In this document: positions 1-9,173 of the stretch, one piece after another
Layout: the number at the start of each line of letters is the position of its first letter
Position numbering within the stretch: the first letter of the stretch is position 1
DNA from: Erysipelotrichaceae bacterium
Lineage (GTDB): Bacteria; Bacillota_I; Bacilli_A; Erysipelotrichales; Erysipelotrichaceae
Direction: 5' to 3'
NCBI GenBank assembly: GCA_017442805.1
Contig: JAFRZA010000021.1
Coordinates: 1-43,066, forward strand
DNA length: 43,066 bases
Position numbers and translations under genes: made by a program
Notes under the pieces: model-generated
Databases searched by the model: none
Told to the model about the DNA's origin: nothing
The model's input: only the letters and a program-made list of their open reading frames with translations

Positions 1-990
1 AAGGATACCTACGATCCGTGGGGCTACGGCTTAAGTTCAGTACGTTTCATCTGCGGAACTCAGCAGATTCACAAGAAACTGGAAAGGGCGCTGGCGGAAT
101 TCGTCGGAATGGACGACGTAATACTGTATTCCAGCTGCTTTGACGCCAACGGAGGTCTGTTTGAGACCCTTCTGGGGCCGGAAGACGCCATCATCTCCGA
201 TGAGCTGAACCACGCTTCGATCATCGACGGCGTCCGGCTCTGCAAGGCCAAGAGATTCCGCTATAAGAACAATGACATGGCCGATCTGGAGGAGAAACTG
301 AAGGAAGCCTCCGACTGCCGCATTAAGATGATCGCTACTGACGGCGTCTTCTCGATGGACGGCATCATCGCCAATCTGAAGGGCATCTGCGATCTGGCTG
401 ACAGATACGGGGCGTTGGTCATGGTTGATGACTCCCACGCCGTCGGCTTCATGGGCGAAAAGGGTCACGGATCAGTGGAATACTGCGGAGTTGAGGGAAG
501 AGTAGACATCATCACCGGCACCCTCGGCAAGGCTCTGGGCGGAGCCTCCGGCGGCTATACGGCAGCCAGACAGGAGATCATCGACCTGTTGAGACAGAGA
601 AGCAGACCTTATCTGTTCTCCAACACTCTGGCTCCGGCTATCTGCGGAGCTTCATTGAAGACGCTGGAGATCCTGAACACTTCATCAGACGCGCTCAACA
701 GACTGAGGGAAAATACCGCCTTCTTCAGAAGCGAGATGAAGAAAGCCGGCTTTGACATCATCGAGTCAACTCACCCGATTGTTCCGGTCATGTTATATGA
801 CGCCAAGATCGCCAATGAATTCGCTGACAGGATGCTGAAAAAGGGCGTCTATGTCGTCGGCTTCTGTTATCCGGTCGTACCCAAGGGCAAGGACAGGATC
901 AGAACGCAGATCTCAGCGGCTCATACCAGGGAAGATCTGGAATTTGCCATCCGCTGCTTCAAGGAAGTCAAGGCAGAAATGGGTATTTGA
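1..990 (+). CDS. kbl: Glycine C-acetyltransferase (2-amino-3-ketobutyrate CoA ligase), 5' truncated by the window edge
   Basis: The reading frame is open from base 1, so the N-terminus lies outside the window. The first visible residues ([20 protein letters not shown]) are the substrate-binding start of the Kbl family, and the PLP-binding lysine is seen in [10 protein letters not shown] (codon at 529-531). The [10 protein letters not shown] motif supplies the aspartate that contacts the PLP pyridine nitrogen. The enzyme cleaves 2-amino-3-oxobutyrate with CoA to glycine and acetyl-CoA, the second step of threonine breakdown; its usual partner threonine dehydrogenase (tdh) is not visible and may lie upstream. 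The alpha-oxoamine synthase relatives BioF and HemA are less likely because the wording of the conserved blocks is that of Kbl. A strong terminator follows at once, so it is the last gene of its transcript. Confidence 0.95.
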   Translation, partial: KDTYDPWGYGLSSVRFICGTQQIHKKLERALAEFVGMDDVILYSSCFDANGGLFETLLGPEDAIISDELNHASIIDGVRLCKAKRFRYKNNDMADLEEKLKEASDCRIKMIATDGVFSMDGIIANLKGICDLADRYGALVMVDDSHAVGFMGEKGHGSVEYCGVEGRVDIITGTLGKALGGASGGYTAARQEIIDLLRQRSRPYLFSNTLAPAICGASLKTLEILNTSSDALNRLRENTAFFRSEMKKAGFDIIESTHPIVPVMLYDAKIANEFADRMLKKGVYVVGFCYPVVPKGKDRIRTQISAAHTREDLEFAIRCFKEVKAEMGI

Positions 991-1000
991 ATGATAACAG

Positions 1001-1027
1001 GAATGCGCAGATATGCGTATTCTTTTT
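1001..1027 (+). terminator. Rho-independent terminator of kbl
   Basis: A 9-bp stem (1001-1009 with 1014-1022, one G-T pair) with loop GATA is followed by a run of five T. A second, weaker GC-rich dyad with a T-run (about 1029-1055) follows directly and may be a backup. Confidence 0.85.
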
Positions 1028-1083
1028 CCGGTGGAGAGTCCTGCCGGATTTTTCCTAAAACTGTGGAAAATGAATTAGGCAGA

Positions 1084-1092
1084 TGTTAAAAT
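1084..1092 (+). promoter_or_regulatory. Extended -10 promoter of ppdK
   Basis: TGTTAAAAT (TG at 1084-1085, -10 TAAAAT at 1087-1092) lies just upstream of the ppdK ribosome binding site AGGAGGA (1108-1114). No good -35 is seen, as is common for extended -10 promoters. Confidence 0.5.
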
Positions 1093-1124
1093 AAACAATG
1101 GAAATATAGGAGGAACACTTAAGC

Positions 1125-3749
1125 ATGAGCCATAAATACGTTTACATGTTTGAAGAAGGAAATGCCAACATGCGTGAGCTGTTGGGCGGCAAGGGCGCTA
1201 ACTTAGCCGAAATGACTAACTTAGGTCTGCCGGTTCCTTATGGCTTTACTATTTCTACGGAGGCCTGCACCCGTTATTACGATGATAACGAGAAAATCGC
1301 CGATGAAATAGTTGATGAGATCTTCACTTACTTACGTAAGCTTGAAGCAAAGGCAGGAAAGGTACTGGGTGACGAGGAGAACCCGTTACTGGTTTCTGTC
1401 AGAAGCGGCGCCAGAGCCTCCATGCCTGGCATGATGGATACCATTCTGAACCTGGGTATCAATGACAGAGTCGTTGAGACGATCGCCAGAAAGTCAGAGA
1501 ATCCAAGATTTGCCTATGACTCATACCGCCGTTTCATTCAGATGTTCTCAGATGTCGTCATGGGCTTACCGAAGAGCACATTTGAGGTCATCATTGATGA
1601 AGTCAAGGAAAAGAAAGGCGTCAAGCAGGACATTGAGCTTGATGCTGACGATATGAAGGACCTGGTAGTAAGATTCAAGAATTACTACAAGGAAAAGATG
1701 GGAAGCGACTTCCCGCAGGATGCCAAGGTTCAGCTGCTCGAATCAGTCAAGGCTGTCTTCAGAAGCTGGAACAACGACAGAGCCATCTACTACCGCAGAA
1801 TGAACGACATCCCCTCAAGCTGGGGCACTGCCGTCAACGTTCAGATGATGGTCTTCGGCAACATGGGCAATGACTGCGGAACCGGCGTTGCCTTCACCAG
1901 AAACCCGGCTACCGGCGAAAAGAAACTGTTCGGCGAATTCCTGATGAACGCTCAGGGCGAAGACGTCGTTGCCGGTGTCAGAACACCTCAGACCATTGAC
2001 CAGCTGAAGGAAGTCTCGCCGACTGCCTACGAGCAGTTCGTTGATGTCTGCAACAAGCTGGAAGCTCATTACAAGGACATGCAGGACATGGAATTCACCA
2101 TTCAGGAAGGCCAGCTGTTCATGCTCCAGACCCGTAACGGCAAGAGAACGGCTGCTGCCGCTCTGAAGATCGCCTGCGACTTATTCGATGAGGGCGCCCT
2201 GACCAAGGAAGAAGCCATCATGAAGGTCGAACCCCAGCAGCTGGATACCCTGCTGCACCCGCAGTTTGACCCCGAAGTCCTGAAGAACGCCAAGGCCGTT
2301 GCCAGCGGACTGGCAGCTTCACCGGGCGCTGCCTGCGGACAGATCGTCTTCAGCGCCAATGATGCCATTGAATGGAAGAAACAGGGCAAGAAGACCGTAT
2401 TGGTAAGACTGGAAACCTCACCGGAAGACATCGAAGGCATGGCCTCCGCTGAAGGCATCCTGACCGTCAGAGGCGGCATGACCAGCCACGCTGCCGTTGT
2501 TGCCAGAGGCATGGGTGCCTGCTGCGTATCCGGCTGCGGAGACATCGTCATGGGCGACCACGTCTTCACCATCGGTGACAGACAGTTCCACGAAGGCGAA
2601 TGGATCTCCATCGATGGATCCACCGGTAAGGTCTACGGCGAAGCCATCCCGACCGTTCCGGCTACCATTTCCGGCAACTTTGAAAGATTCATGGGCTGGG
2701 CTGATGAAATCAGAAAACTTCAGGTCAGAACCAATGCCGATACTCCGAAGGACGCCGCTCAGGCACTGGCATTCGGTGCTCAGGGCATCGGTCTGGTAAG
2801 AACCGAACACATGTTCTTCGAAAAGGAAAAGATCAAGGCCATCAGAGAAATGATCGTTTCCGAAACTGCCGAGCAGAGAAAGGCTGCCTTAGCCAAGGTC
2901 CTGCCGCTGCAGAGAACTGACTTCGAAGGCATTTATGAGGCCATGCAGGGCAATCCGGTAACCATCCGTTACTTAGACCCGCCACTGCACGAATTCGTTC
3001 CGACCGGCGAAGCTGAGATTGAAGCTCTCGCCAAGGAAATGGGCATTACCGTAGAACATCTGAAGGATGTCTGCTCAAGCCTGCATGAAGCCAACCCGAT
3101 GATGGGTCACAGAGGCTGCCGTCTGGCCGTCACCTATCCGGAGATTGCCGAGATGCAGACCAGAGCCATCATTGAGGCTGCCATCGTTACCCAGAAGAAG
3201 CATCCTGACTGGAAAGTCGTTCCGGAAATCATGATTCCGTTAGTCGGCGAAGTCAAGGAACTGAAGTTCGTCAAGAACATCGTCGTCAAGACCGCTGAAG
3301 AACTGCTGGCCAACAGCGACGTCAAGCTGGAATACCATGTCGGTACCATGATCGAGATCCCGCGTGCTGCCTTACTGGCTGACGAGATCGCCGAGGAAGC
3401 TGAATTCTTCTCATTCGGAACAAATGACCTGACTCAGATGACCTTCGGATTCTCCAGAGACGACGCTGCCAAGTTCTTAGGCTCATACTATGATGCCAAG
3501 ATCTACGAGCAGGATCCCTTCGCCAAGCTGGACCAGCACGGCGTCGGCCAGCTGATCAAAATGGCTGTCGAAAAGGGCAGAAGCGTCAGACCGAATATCA
3601 AACTCGGTATCTGCGGCGAACATGGCGGCGAACCGTCATCCATCGAATTCTGCCACAGACAGGGTCTGACCTATGTCAGCTGCTCACCGTTCCGTGTGCC
3701 GCTGGCCAGACTGGCTGCTGCTCAGGCTCAGGTTAAGTATCCCCGTTAA
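1125..3749 (+). CDS. ppdK: Pyruvate, phosphate dikinase
   Basis: 874 residues, the usual length of bacterial PPDK. The enzyme interconverts pyruvate + ATP + phosphate with PEP + AMP + pyrophosphate, and in fermentative anaerobes often works with pyrophosphate-linked glycolysis. Domains in order: N-terminal ATP-grasp domain (RSGARASMPGMMDTILNLG near residues 90-110), central swivelling phosphohistidine domain with catalytic His455 in GGMTSHAAVVARG, and C-terminal PEP/pyruvate TIM barrel with IEIPRAAL, FFSFGTNDLTQ and the catalytic cysteine at about residue 830 in GICGEHGG. It is monocistronic: own promoter upstream, strong terminator downstream. The PPDK regulatory kinase/phosphatase seen in many Bacillota is not in the window. 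Confidence 0.98.
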   Translation: MSHKYVYMFEEGNANMRELLGGKGANLAEMTNLGLPVPYGFTISTEACTRYYDDNEKIADEIVDEIFTYLRKLEAKAGKVLGDEENPLLVSVRSGARASMPGMMDTILNLGINDRVVETIARKSENPRFAYDSYRRFIQMFSDVVMGLPKSTFEVIIDEVKEKKGVKQDIELDADDMKDLVVRFKNYYKEKMGSDFPQDAKVQLLESVKAVFRSWNNDRAIYYRRMNDIPSSWGTAVNVQMMVFGNMGNDCGTGVAFTRNPATGEKKLFGEFLMNAQGEDVVAGVRTPQTIDQLKEVSPTAYEQFVDVCNKLEAHYKDMQDMEFTIQEGQLFMLQTRNGKRTAAAALKIACDLFDEGALTKEEAIMKVEPQQLDTLLHPQFDPEVLKNAKAVASGLAASPGAACGQIVFSANDAIEWKKQGKKTVLVRLETSPEDIEGMASAEGILTVRGGMTSHAAVVARGMGACCVSGCGDIVMGDHVFTIGDRQFHEGEWISIDGSTGKVYGEAIPTVPATISGNFERFMGWADEIRKLQVRTNADTPKDAAQALAFGAQGIGLVRTEHMFFEKEKIKAIREMIVSETAEQRKAALAKVLPLQRTDFEGIYEAMQGNPVTIRYLDPPLHEFVPTGEAEIEALAKEMGITVEHLKDVCSSLHEANPMMGHRGCRLAVTYPEIAEMQTRAIIEAAIVTQKKHPDWKVVPEIMIPLVGEVKELKFVKNIVVKTAEELLANSDVKLEYHVGTMIEIPRAALLADEIAEEAEFFSFGTNDLTQMTFGFSRDDAAKFLGSYYDAKIYEQDPFAKLDQHGVGQLIKMAVEKGRSVRPNIKLGICGEHGGEPSSIEFCHRQGLTYVSCSPFRVPLARLAAAQAQVKYPR

Positions 3750-3757
3750 TGAACGAT

Positions 3758-3785
3758 AAAGGGAAGCGGCAAACCGCTTCCCTTT
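3758..3785 (+). terminator. Terminator between convergent ppdK and tmcAL, probably bidirectional
   Basis: A perfect 12-bp inverted repeat (3758-3769 with 3774-3785) with loop CAAA ends in TTT and further T-rich sequence. Because the outer pairs are A-T on both sides it can also serve leftward transcription from tmcAL. Confidence 0.85.
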
Positions 3786-3832
3786 GCTTTTCGTGAAAAA
3801 AGACTGGAGGTCTGTGCCTTCAGCCTTTGGTT

Positions 3833-4945
3833 TTACAGATTCAGTCCGCTGATTTCCGAACGGTTAATGTATTGCTGATCCTTCTGATCCATCAAGGCGC
3901 CGTAGACGACGGCGGCCCGGTATTCCAGATCACGGTAGGGCTTGATGTTGGCGGTATAATGATTGGCGATTCTCACGCCTTCTTCCTGAAGCTGCTTCAG
4001 GTAATTCTGCCCCTTCTCATTGAAGCCCAGTACCCTGATGATGTCGTAAGGCGGCAGTTTGGCCATGGTTACCTTTCGGTTATTGACCAGTATCTGACAC
4101 AGCGTCCGCTGAATGCGGCTGCGGGTATAGCGCTTGGTTATGCAGCGGTTCATGAACTCATCGAAATCGTAACTGTCATAGGCGTTTTTGATCATCAGAT
4201 TCTCAATGCCTTCATCGACCAGGAAAATCTCGCGGAGCTTTTCCGGCGTGCTGGTCAGCAGACGGCTTCTGATCATCGGATAGTAATCGGATAATATTAC
4301 CTTCGGAGAGGTCCTCAGCGCTCCGGCCATCGGCGTGTAGCGGCTGACGCCGCGGTTTTCCAGAACGGCTTTCCGGATGGCAGTGGCGCTGGCATATCTG
4401 CCGGTAAGTTCATCGCTGTTATAGTCGCTGGTGCGCTTGATGCAGTAAGGTGTGATGCCGGGATGATCCTTCAAAGCCTTCAGATAGGAAATGGCCAGGA
4501 TGTCGTTGGGACCGTAGCTGTCGGCCATGTAGCCGTAGCTGGCCGGGTAGGAATAGCCTTTCTTCATGTTTTCCCTGAAGTTGTCGACATTGAAGCTGAG
4601 CGAGGCGATCTCCTGCAGTTCTTCCATGTTGCCGGTTTCCGAGCCAAAGACGATGCTGCTGACGCCGGCTTGGGCCAGGATGTCGACGGCAGCCCAGCCG
4701 TACTGACTGGCAGCCTGACAGACATAAGCGAAGGGAATTTCGAAAACCAGGTCAGCGCCGTGCTGAAGAGCGCATCTTACGCGCTGCCACTTGTCGATGA
4801 TGGCCGGCTGGCCGCGCTGGACGAAATTGCCGCTCATGGCCACAGCCACAATGTCGGCTCCGGTTATCCTGCGGGCCTGGCGCAGATGGTACTTGTGGCC
4901 ATAGTGGAAGGGATTGTATTCAGCTACGATTCCGGTTGCTTTCAT
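3833..4945 (-). CDS. tmcAL: tRNA(Met) cytidine acetate ligase (TmcAL, YlbM family)
   Basis: 370 residues from the start chosen here. The N-terminus GIVAEYNPFHYGHKYHL contains the HxGH nucleotidyltransferase signature, and MSGNFVQRGQPAIIDKW is typical of the family. TmcAL activates acetate with ATP and acetylates the wobble cytidine of elongator tRNA-Met (ac4C34), helping decode AUG accurately. Start choice: an upstream ATG at 4951 abuts the ribosome binding site AGGAGG with no spacing, whereas ATG 4945 sits 6 nt from it, so the protein should begin MKATG. It is the only leftward gene in this part and shares a short divergent intergenic region with the hydrolase gene at 5024. Confidence 0.93.
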   Translation of the reverse strand: MKATGIVAEYNPFHYGHKYHLRQARRITGADIVAVAMSGNFVQRGQPAIIDKWQRVRCALQHGADLVFEIPFAYVCQAASQYGWAAVDILAQAGVSSIVFGSETGNMEELQEIASLSFNVDNFRENMKKGYSYPASYGYMADSYGPNDILAISYLKALKDHPGITPYCIKRTSDYNSDELTGRYASATAIRKAVLENRGVSRYTPMAGALRTSPKVILSDYYPMIRSRLLTSTPEKLREIFLVDEGIENLMIKNAYDSYDFDEFMNRCITKRYTRSRIQRTLCQILVNNRKVTMAKLPPYDIIRVLGFNEKGQNYLKQLQEEGVRIANHYTANIKPYRDLEYRAAVVYGALMDQKDQQYINRSEISGLNL

Positions 4946-4965
4946 GTCCATCCTCCTGCAGATAC

Positions 4966-5003
4966 ATTATATCTTTTTTTTGATTTGGAAAAAATGATAT
5001 AAT
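4966..5003. promoter_or_regulatory. Divergent promoter region between tmcAL and the hydrolase gene
   Basis: The 78-bp gap is A/T-rich. Rightward: TGATATAAT, an extended -10 (TG 4995-4996, TATAAT 4998-5003). Leftward: TATAAT on the minus strand (4966-4971). Neither has a clear -35; T-runs stand at the expected distance. Confidence 0.5.
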
Positions 5004-5023
5004 AAACCCTAGAGGTAGAGAAC

Positions 5024-5956
5024 ATGATCAACAAACAGAAAAGACGAATCAAATCCATTCATGATGACTTAGTGTTGGAAGCTAATTTATATATTCCCGA
5101 AAAGCCGAAGGCCATCGTTCAGATCATCCATGGCATGTCGGAGCATAAGGAAAGATACGAAAAGGTCGCCAGCGTGCTGGCCAGCTACGGTTATGTCGTG
5201 ATCGCCGTTGATAACAGAGGCCACGGCGCCAGCATCAGCGATGACATTCCGCTGGGCTATTTCGCCGACAGCAACGGCTGGATCGTCAACCTGCAGGACA
5301 TTCATGAGTTCACTCTCCGCATTCTGGAAGAGTACCGCAATCTGCCTTTCTTCGTTCTCGGTCATTCCATGGGTTCCCTGATCGGACACTCATTCCTCAA
5401 GAGATATGAAGACTGCCTCTCCGGCATCGTCTTCTCCGGCATGCCGGCTTACACGAAGTCAGTCGGTTCCGGCATGATGCTGGCCAAGACGCTTTCCGGC
5501 GGCAAGGGCGCCAAGAAGGTTTCCAATGTCCTGGTCAAGGCCAGCGACTACAACAAGGCCATCAAGAATCCGCGTACGGCTTTTGACTGGCTGAGCTACA
5601 ATGAGGAAAACGTCGACAAATACATCGCTGACCCGCTGTGCGGATTCCCGTTTACCAACAGAGGCTACTATGATCTGCTGGACGGCATGCAGGACGTCTT
5701 TACCCGCAAGGACTGGCGGGTGCTGAAGAAACAGCTGCCCATTCTGTTCGTGGTCGGTCAGGATGACCCCTGCGCTGACGTGCCGACCGGTTTCAAGAAG
5801 TCGCTCAACAACCTCAGTAATGTCGGCTACGAGAACATTGAAGCCAACATCTACGAAAACATGCGTCATGAGATCCTCAACGAGAACGAGATGAAGATCG
5901 TCCTGAAGGACATTGTCGTCTGGCTCAACAAGCAGGTCAAGGACATTAACGGTTAA
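5024..5956 (+). CDS. Alpha/beta hydrolase, monoacylglycerol lipase / serine aminopeptidase S33-like
   Basis: 310 residues, no signal peptide, so probably cytosolic. IIHGMSEHKERY is the oxyanion-hole HG region, VDNRGHG follows, and the nucleophile is Ser115 in LGHSMGSL. A late aspartate (VVGQDDPCADV) and histidine (ENMRHEILNE) complete the catalytic triad. The wording matches the monoglyceride lipase/lysophospholipase group, so a lipid ester substrate is the best guess, but substrate cannot be read from sequence. Start ATG 5024 is supported by a GAGGT-type site 8-10 nt upstream. A strong terminator separates it from the next gene, also an alpha/beta hydrolase but from a different subgroup. Confidence 0.85.
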   Translation: MINKQKRRIKSIHDDLVLEANLYIPEKPKAIVQIIHGMSEHKERYEKVASVLASYGYVVIAVDNRGHGASISDDIPLGYFADSNGWIVNLQDIHEFTLRILEEYRNLPFFVLGHSMGSLIGHSFLKRYEDCLSGIVFSGMPAYTKSVGSGMMLAKTLSGGKGAKKVSNVLVKASDYNKAIKNPRTAFDWLSYNEENVDKYIADPLCGFPFTNRGYYDLLDGMQDVFTRKDWRVLKKQLPILFVVGQDDPCADVPTGFKKSLNNLSNVGYENIEANIYENMRHEILNENEMKIVLKDIVVWLNKQVKDING

Positions 5957-5962
5957 AACGAT

Positions 5963-5987
5963 CCCCGGTGCTTTTCGCCGGGGTTTT
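5963..5987 (+). terminator. Rho-independent terminator of the 5024 hydrolase gene
   Basis: CCCCGG (5963-5968) pairs with CCGGGG (5978-5983) and is followed by TTTT. Confidence 0.8.
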
Positions 5988-6008
5988 CATTTCAGGAGGA
6001 TAATCAAT

Positions 6009-8018
6009 ATGAAAAAGACCAACGTAAAATGGCTGATCGTCTGGCTGGTCATGGCCCTGCTTTCAGTGGGATGCATATTCTACGGCAACCTGGTTCAGAC
6101 GGACTTCGGCAAGGTGGAAGTATCAGTCAGCAGTTTTGAGGCTGAGGGAGGCTCAATCAGCTATAAGCTTTATAAGCCCAAAACGGCAACCGCGGAAAAT
6201 CCTGCCGCGGCTGTGCTGTTACTGCACGGCTATCAGAATGACAAGGATACCTGTGACGCCTACTGCATCGAACTTTCAAGAAGGGGCTTTGTGGTCATGG
6301 CCATCGATGAATACGGCCACGGCTCGACTTCGATATCGATGCTGAAGCGCGGTTATGTAAACCACGTGGTAAAGACCAACTACGGTCTGGACAGCGAGGA
6401 AAACGGCACCTTCAAGAAGATCGGCGGTTCCAAACGGTACCGCCTGCTGATGAACTTCTCCAACCTGAGCTTCTTTGACAGAAGATATTCAGAAGATGAA
6501 GAAGGCAATAAGATAACCGATTCATCGATGGGCGGCATTGACGCCTACCGCTATCTGGCAGCGCTGGATTTCGTTGATCAGAAGAGGATGGGCGTTTCCG
6601 GCCATTCGATGGGCACCTGGGCCAGCTGGTCCGTGGCGGCCGGACTGTGCCGGGCAAAGGACAGTACGGGAACGGACATCACGCCGAAAGCTGTCGTGCT
6701 TCAGGCCGGTGAGCTGTTTACCGAAAGCGCCTATGACAATAACATCTACTTCAACAACGTCATGCTGATAACGGCGAAGTATGATGAGTTCAACTACTTC
6801 CGCGACTATCAGAACGTGGTTTCCGACAAGCTGCTGGAAAGCGATCTGCGCCGGGATTTCCTGGGGGTCAGCAGTAACGCTCAGTGGAACACCACGTACG
6901 GAAGCTTTGAAGAAGGAACAGCCCGAAGATGCGAACTGGTGGTAACCAATCACCGCCTGGTAACGCATTCTCATCAGGCTGTAAGTTCCACAACTGACTG
7001 GTTCGCCAGTGCCCTGTCTCAGAAGAGCGAACTGGCGCGTGACTCGCACATCTACATGGGCAAGGAATGGGCCCAGCTGGCCGCCACCCTGCTGGCGGTC
7101 TTCAGCCTGATCCCCTTATGCGAATTCCTGCTTTCCACGCCGCTGTTTGCCAATGCGGCTGACGCCGTACCCGACCGTCCGTACCGCATTAAGAAGGGTC
7201 TGGCCTTATGGAAGGGCTTGCTGGTGACGATGCTGCTGAGCGGGCTGACCTATCCGTTCATGACTCAGCTGGGTCACGCCCTGCTGCCGTTACCGGAAGA
7301 CATCTTCCGGATGACCATCGGCAACGGCTTTGTCGGCTGGTACGGACTGCTGATCATCATCATGCTGATCATGACCGTCATCAGCTACACCCGCAGTAAG
7401 AAGAAGGGCATCCCGATGGACTACATGGATCTGGGCTTCGCCCGCAACCGCAACTCCCACCGCTTTGACTGGGGTCTGCTGTTCAAGTCGCTTTTCATGG
7501 CTGTTATCCTGTTTGCGGCGATGTATCTGATCACCGTCGTATGCCAGCTGGCATTCAAACTGGACCTGCGTTTCGTCTGGCCGTTCTTCCGGGGCTTCAG
7601 CCTGGAGAGACTGGCTCAGTTCGGCATCTACCTGCCGATCTACGTCCTGTTCTTCATCCTCAGCGGTTCCCGCATCCTGGCGCAGCTGCCCACCCGGGCG
7701 ACGGTCAGAAAAGGCTTCCTGGCCTTTTTGGGAAACTGGATAATCGTGGCGTTAGGCATGATCGGCGGCGTACTGCTGATAGTATTGCTGGAATACATCC
7801 CCTTCTTTGCCGATCTGGGACCGGGAGCTGACCTGCTGTTCGGATCGACCTTCGGCGGGCCGTTCATGTCGCTGATGATCGTCTTTGTTCCCCAGGTGCT
7901 GGTCTTCAGCGTTCTGGCGACCTACTTCTACCGCCGGACCGGAAACGTTTTTCTCGGAGGCATCCTGATCGCCATGCTGGCCTGCTGGATCATTACCGGC
8001 GGTTCGGCAATGTTATAG
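6009..8018 (+). CDS. Membrane-anchored alpha/beta hydrolase fused to a polytopic membrane domain
   Basis: 669 residues from ATG 6009, chosen because AGGAGGA lies 8 nt upstream; in-frame starts further left would overlap the preceding terminator. Residues 8-26 form one membrane segment. The hydrolase domain follows: LLLHGYQNDKD (about 71-80), IDEYGHGS, and nucleophile Ser200 in VSGHSMGTW. From about residue 345 the protein has seven or eight hydrophobic segments and ends two residues after the last (WIITGGSAML). The hydrolase part is expected outside the membrane if the first segment is an uncleaved signal anchor. Candidate Asp (TAKYDEFN) and His (VTHSHQAVSS) follow. No named family is recognised for the fusion; peptidase or esterase action on an envelope substrate is inference. 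Confidence 0.75.
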   Translation: MKKTNVKWLIVWLVMALLSVGCIFYGNLVQTDFGKVEVSVSSFEAEGGSISYKLYKPKTATAENPAAAVLLLHGYQNDKDTCDAYCIELSRRGFVVMAIDEYGHGSTSISMLKRGYVNHVVKTNYGLDSEENGTFKKIGGSKRYRLLMNFSNLSFFDRRYSEDEEGNKITDSSMGGIDAYRYLAALDFVDQKRMGVSGHSMGTWASWSVAAGLCRAKDSTGTDITPKAVVLQAGELFTESAYDNNIYFNNVMLITAKYDEFNYFRDYQNVVSDKLLESDLRRDFLGVSSNAQWNTTYGSFEEGTARRCELVVTNHRLVTHSHQAVSSTTDWFASALSQKSELARDSHIYMGKEWAQLAATLLAVFSLIPLCEFLLSTPLFANAADAVPDRPYRIKKGLALWKGLLVTMLLSGLTYPFMTQLGHALLPLPEDIFRMTIGNGFVGWYGLLIIIMLIMTVISYTRSKKKGIPMDYMDLGFARNRNSHRFDWGLLFKSLFMAVILFAAMYLITVVCQLAFKLDLRFVWPFFRGFSLERLAQFGIYLPIYVLFFILSGSRILAQLPTRATVRKGFLAFLGNWIIVALGMIGGVLLIVLLEYIPFFADLGPGADLLFGSTFGGPFMSLMIVFVPQVLVFSVLATYFYRRTGNVFLGGILIAMLACWIITGGSAML

Positions 8019-8023
8019 AAACG

Positions 8024-8046
8024 AAGCAGCCGTTATGCGGCTGCTT
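8024..8046 (+). terminator. Terminator-like hairpin after the membrane hydrolase
   Basis: AAGCAGCC (8024-8031) pairs with GGCTGCTT (8039-8046). The T-run is only three bases, so efficiency may be moderate. Confidence 0.6.
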
Positions 8047-8084
8047 TAACATGTGCTAAACTGTAAGAGTACCTTAGGGAAAGG

Positions 8085-9128
8085 ATGAGAGGAAAAATGA
8101 GACTGCTGTTTGAACTCGACAACAGGGACTACCAACAGTGCACGCGCACTTACCGGCGCGATTCGGCCCGCTCCATCATCATTTCCCGCGGCCGGATCGC
8201 CATGGTGCACAGCCGGAAATACGATTATTACAAGTTTCCCGGTGGCGGCATCCGCAATAACGAGGATCCCGTCGATGCCATGATCCGGGAGAGCAGGGAA
8301 GAGGCCGGACTGATCATCATGCCGGAGACGGTTCGTGAGTATGGATGCGTTCACCGTATTCAGCAAAGCGACAGCGATGAAGACGAGTGCTTCATTCAGG
8401 ATAATTACTACTATCTTGCCGAGGCACAGGATAAGCCGGTAGCTCAGGATCTTGACGATTACGAAGCCGGCGAAGGCTACACGCTGGAATTTGTCGAACC
8501 AGATATGGCTATTGAGAAAGATTATGCTGTTAGCGGTACACCTTATAACAAACTGATGTTCATAAGGGAGGCCAGAGTGCTGGAGCTTCTGAAAGAAGAA
8601 GGCTATTTCGAAGACCTTGAGATTGCCCGGATGTCAAAAACCTGCCGCATCCGGAAACTGCGTGAAGTGGACGCGGATGAGGTGCTGTCTCTCTGCAAGG
8701 GCAATCCCCTCTATTATCAGTACTGTCCTCCTCAGCCCAGCCGTCAGAGCATCATAAGCGACATGAAGGCTCTTCCGCCCGGTAAGGACGCCGCAGATAA
8801 GCATTATCTGGGATATTATGATGATGAACGGCTGATCGCGGTCACGGACCTGATAACGCGCTATCCTGACGATCAATCTGTCTTCATCGGCTTCTTCATG
8901 ACGGATGCTGCAGTGCAGCACACCGGTGCCGGCAGCCGGATAATTGAGGAACTGTGCGCGTATTTCCGGGACAGAGCGTTCAGAAGGGTTCGTCTTGGCT
9001 GGGTAAGCGGCAACGGCCAGGCTGAAAGCTTCTGGAAGAAAAACGGTTTCCGGGAAACCGGGGAAACGATTAAAACGGATGAATATGTAATAACGATAGC
9101 TGAAAAACAACTTCAGGCACTTTATTAA
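8085..9128 (+). CDS. NUDIX hydrolase - GNAT acetyltransferase fusion protein
   Basis: 347 residues. The N-terminal half is a NUDIX domain with a nearly canonical box at residues 54-76 (G-x5-E-x7-RESREEAGL; a Ser stands where an aliphatic residue is usual). The second half, from about residue 185, is a GNAT N-acetyltransferase: RIRKLREVDADEV start, a long beta region, acetyl-CoA loop near QHTGAGSRIIEEL and the closing FWKKNGFRETGETI. NUDIX enzymes hydrolyse nucleoside diphosphate derivatives; GNATs transfer acetyl from acetyl-CoA. Neither substrate can be read here. ATG 8097 (AGAGG 4-5 nt upstream) is an equally good start and would remove four residues. A promoter is not clear; a terminator overlaps the stop codon. 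Confidence 0.82.
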   Translation: MRGKMRLLFELDNRDYQQCTRTYRRDSARSIIISRGRIAMVHSRKYDYYKFPGGGIRNNEDPVDAMIRESREEAGLIIMPETVREYGCVHRIQQSDSDEDECFIQDNYYYLAEAQDKPVAQDLDDYEAGEGYTLEFVEPDMAIEKDYAVSGTPYNKLMFIREARVLELLKEEGYFEDLEIARMSKTCRIRKLREVDADEVLSLCKGNPLYYQYCPPQPSRQSIISDMKALPPGKDAADKHYLGYYDDERLIAVTDLITRYPDDQSVFIGFFMTDAAVQHTGAGSRIIEELCAYFRDRAFRRVRLGWVSGNGQAESFWKKNGFRETGETIKTDEYVITIAEKQLQALY

Positions 9129-9138
9129 GTGCCTTTTT
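9116..9138 (+). terminator. Terminator overlapping the stop codon of the NUDIX-GNAT gene
   Basis: GGCACTT (9116-9122) pairs with AAGTGCC (9127-9133), loop TATT, then five T. The TAA stop (9126-9128) lies between loop and descending arm. Confidence 0.85.
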
Positions 9139-9143
9139 CGTAA

Positions 9144-9163
9144 ATGATTTTTAAAAAAATCAT
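9144..9163. promoter_or_regulatory. Palindrome just upstream of the -35 box, candidate operator
   Basis: ATGATTTTT (9144-9152) and AAAAATCAT (9155-9163) are perfect inverted repeats around two bases. The site ends 10 nt before the -35 element of the next operon. A regulator site is inference; A/T-rich palindromes can also arise by chance. Confidence 0.4.
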
Positions 9164-9173
9164 CTGAAAGTGC

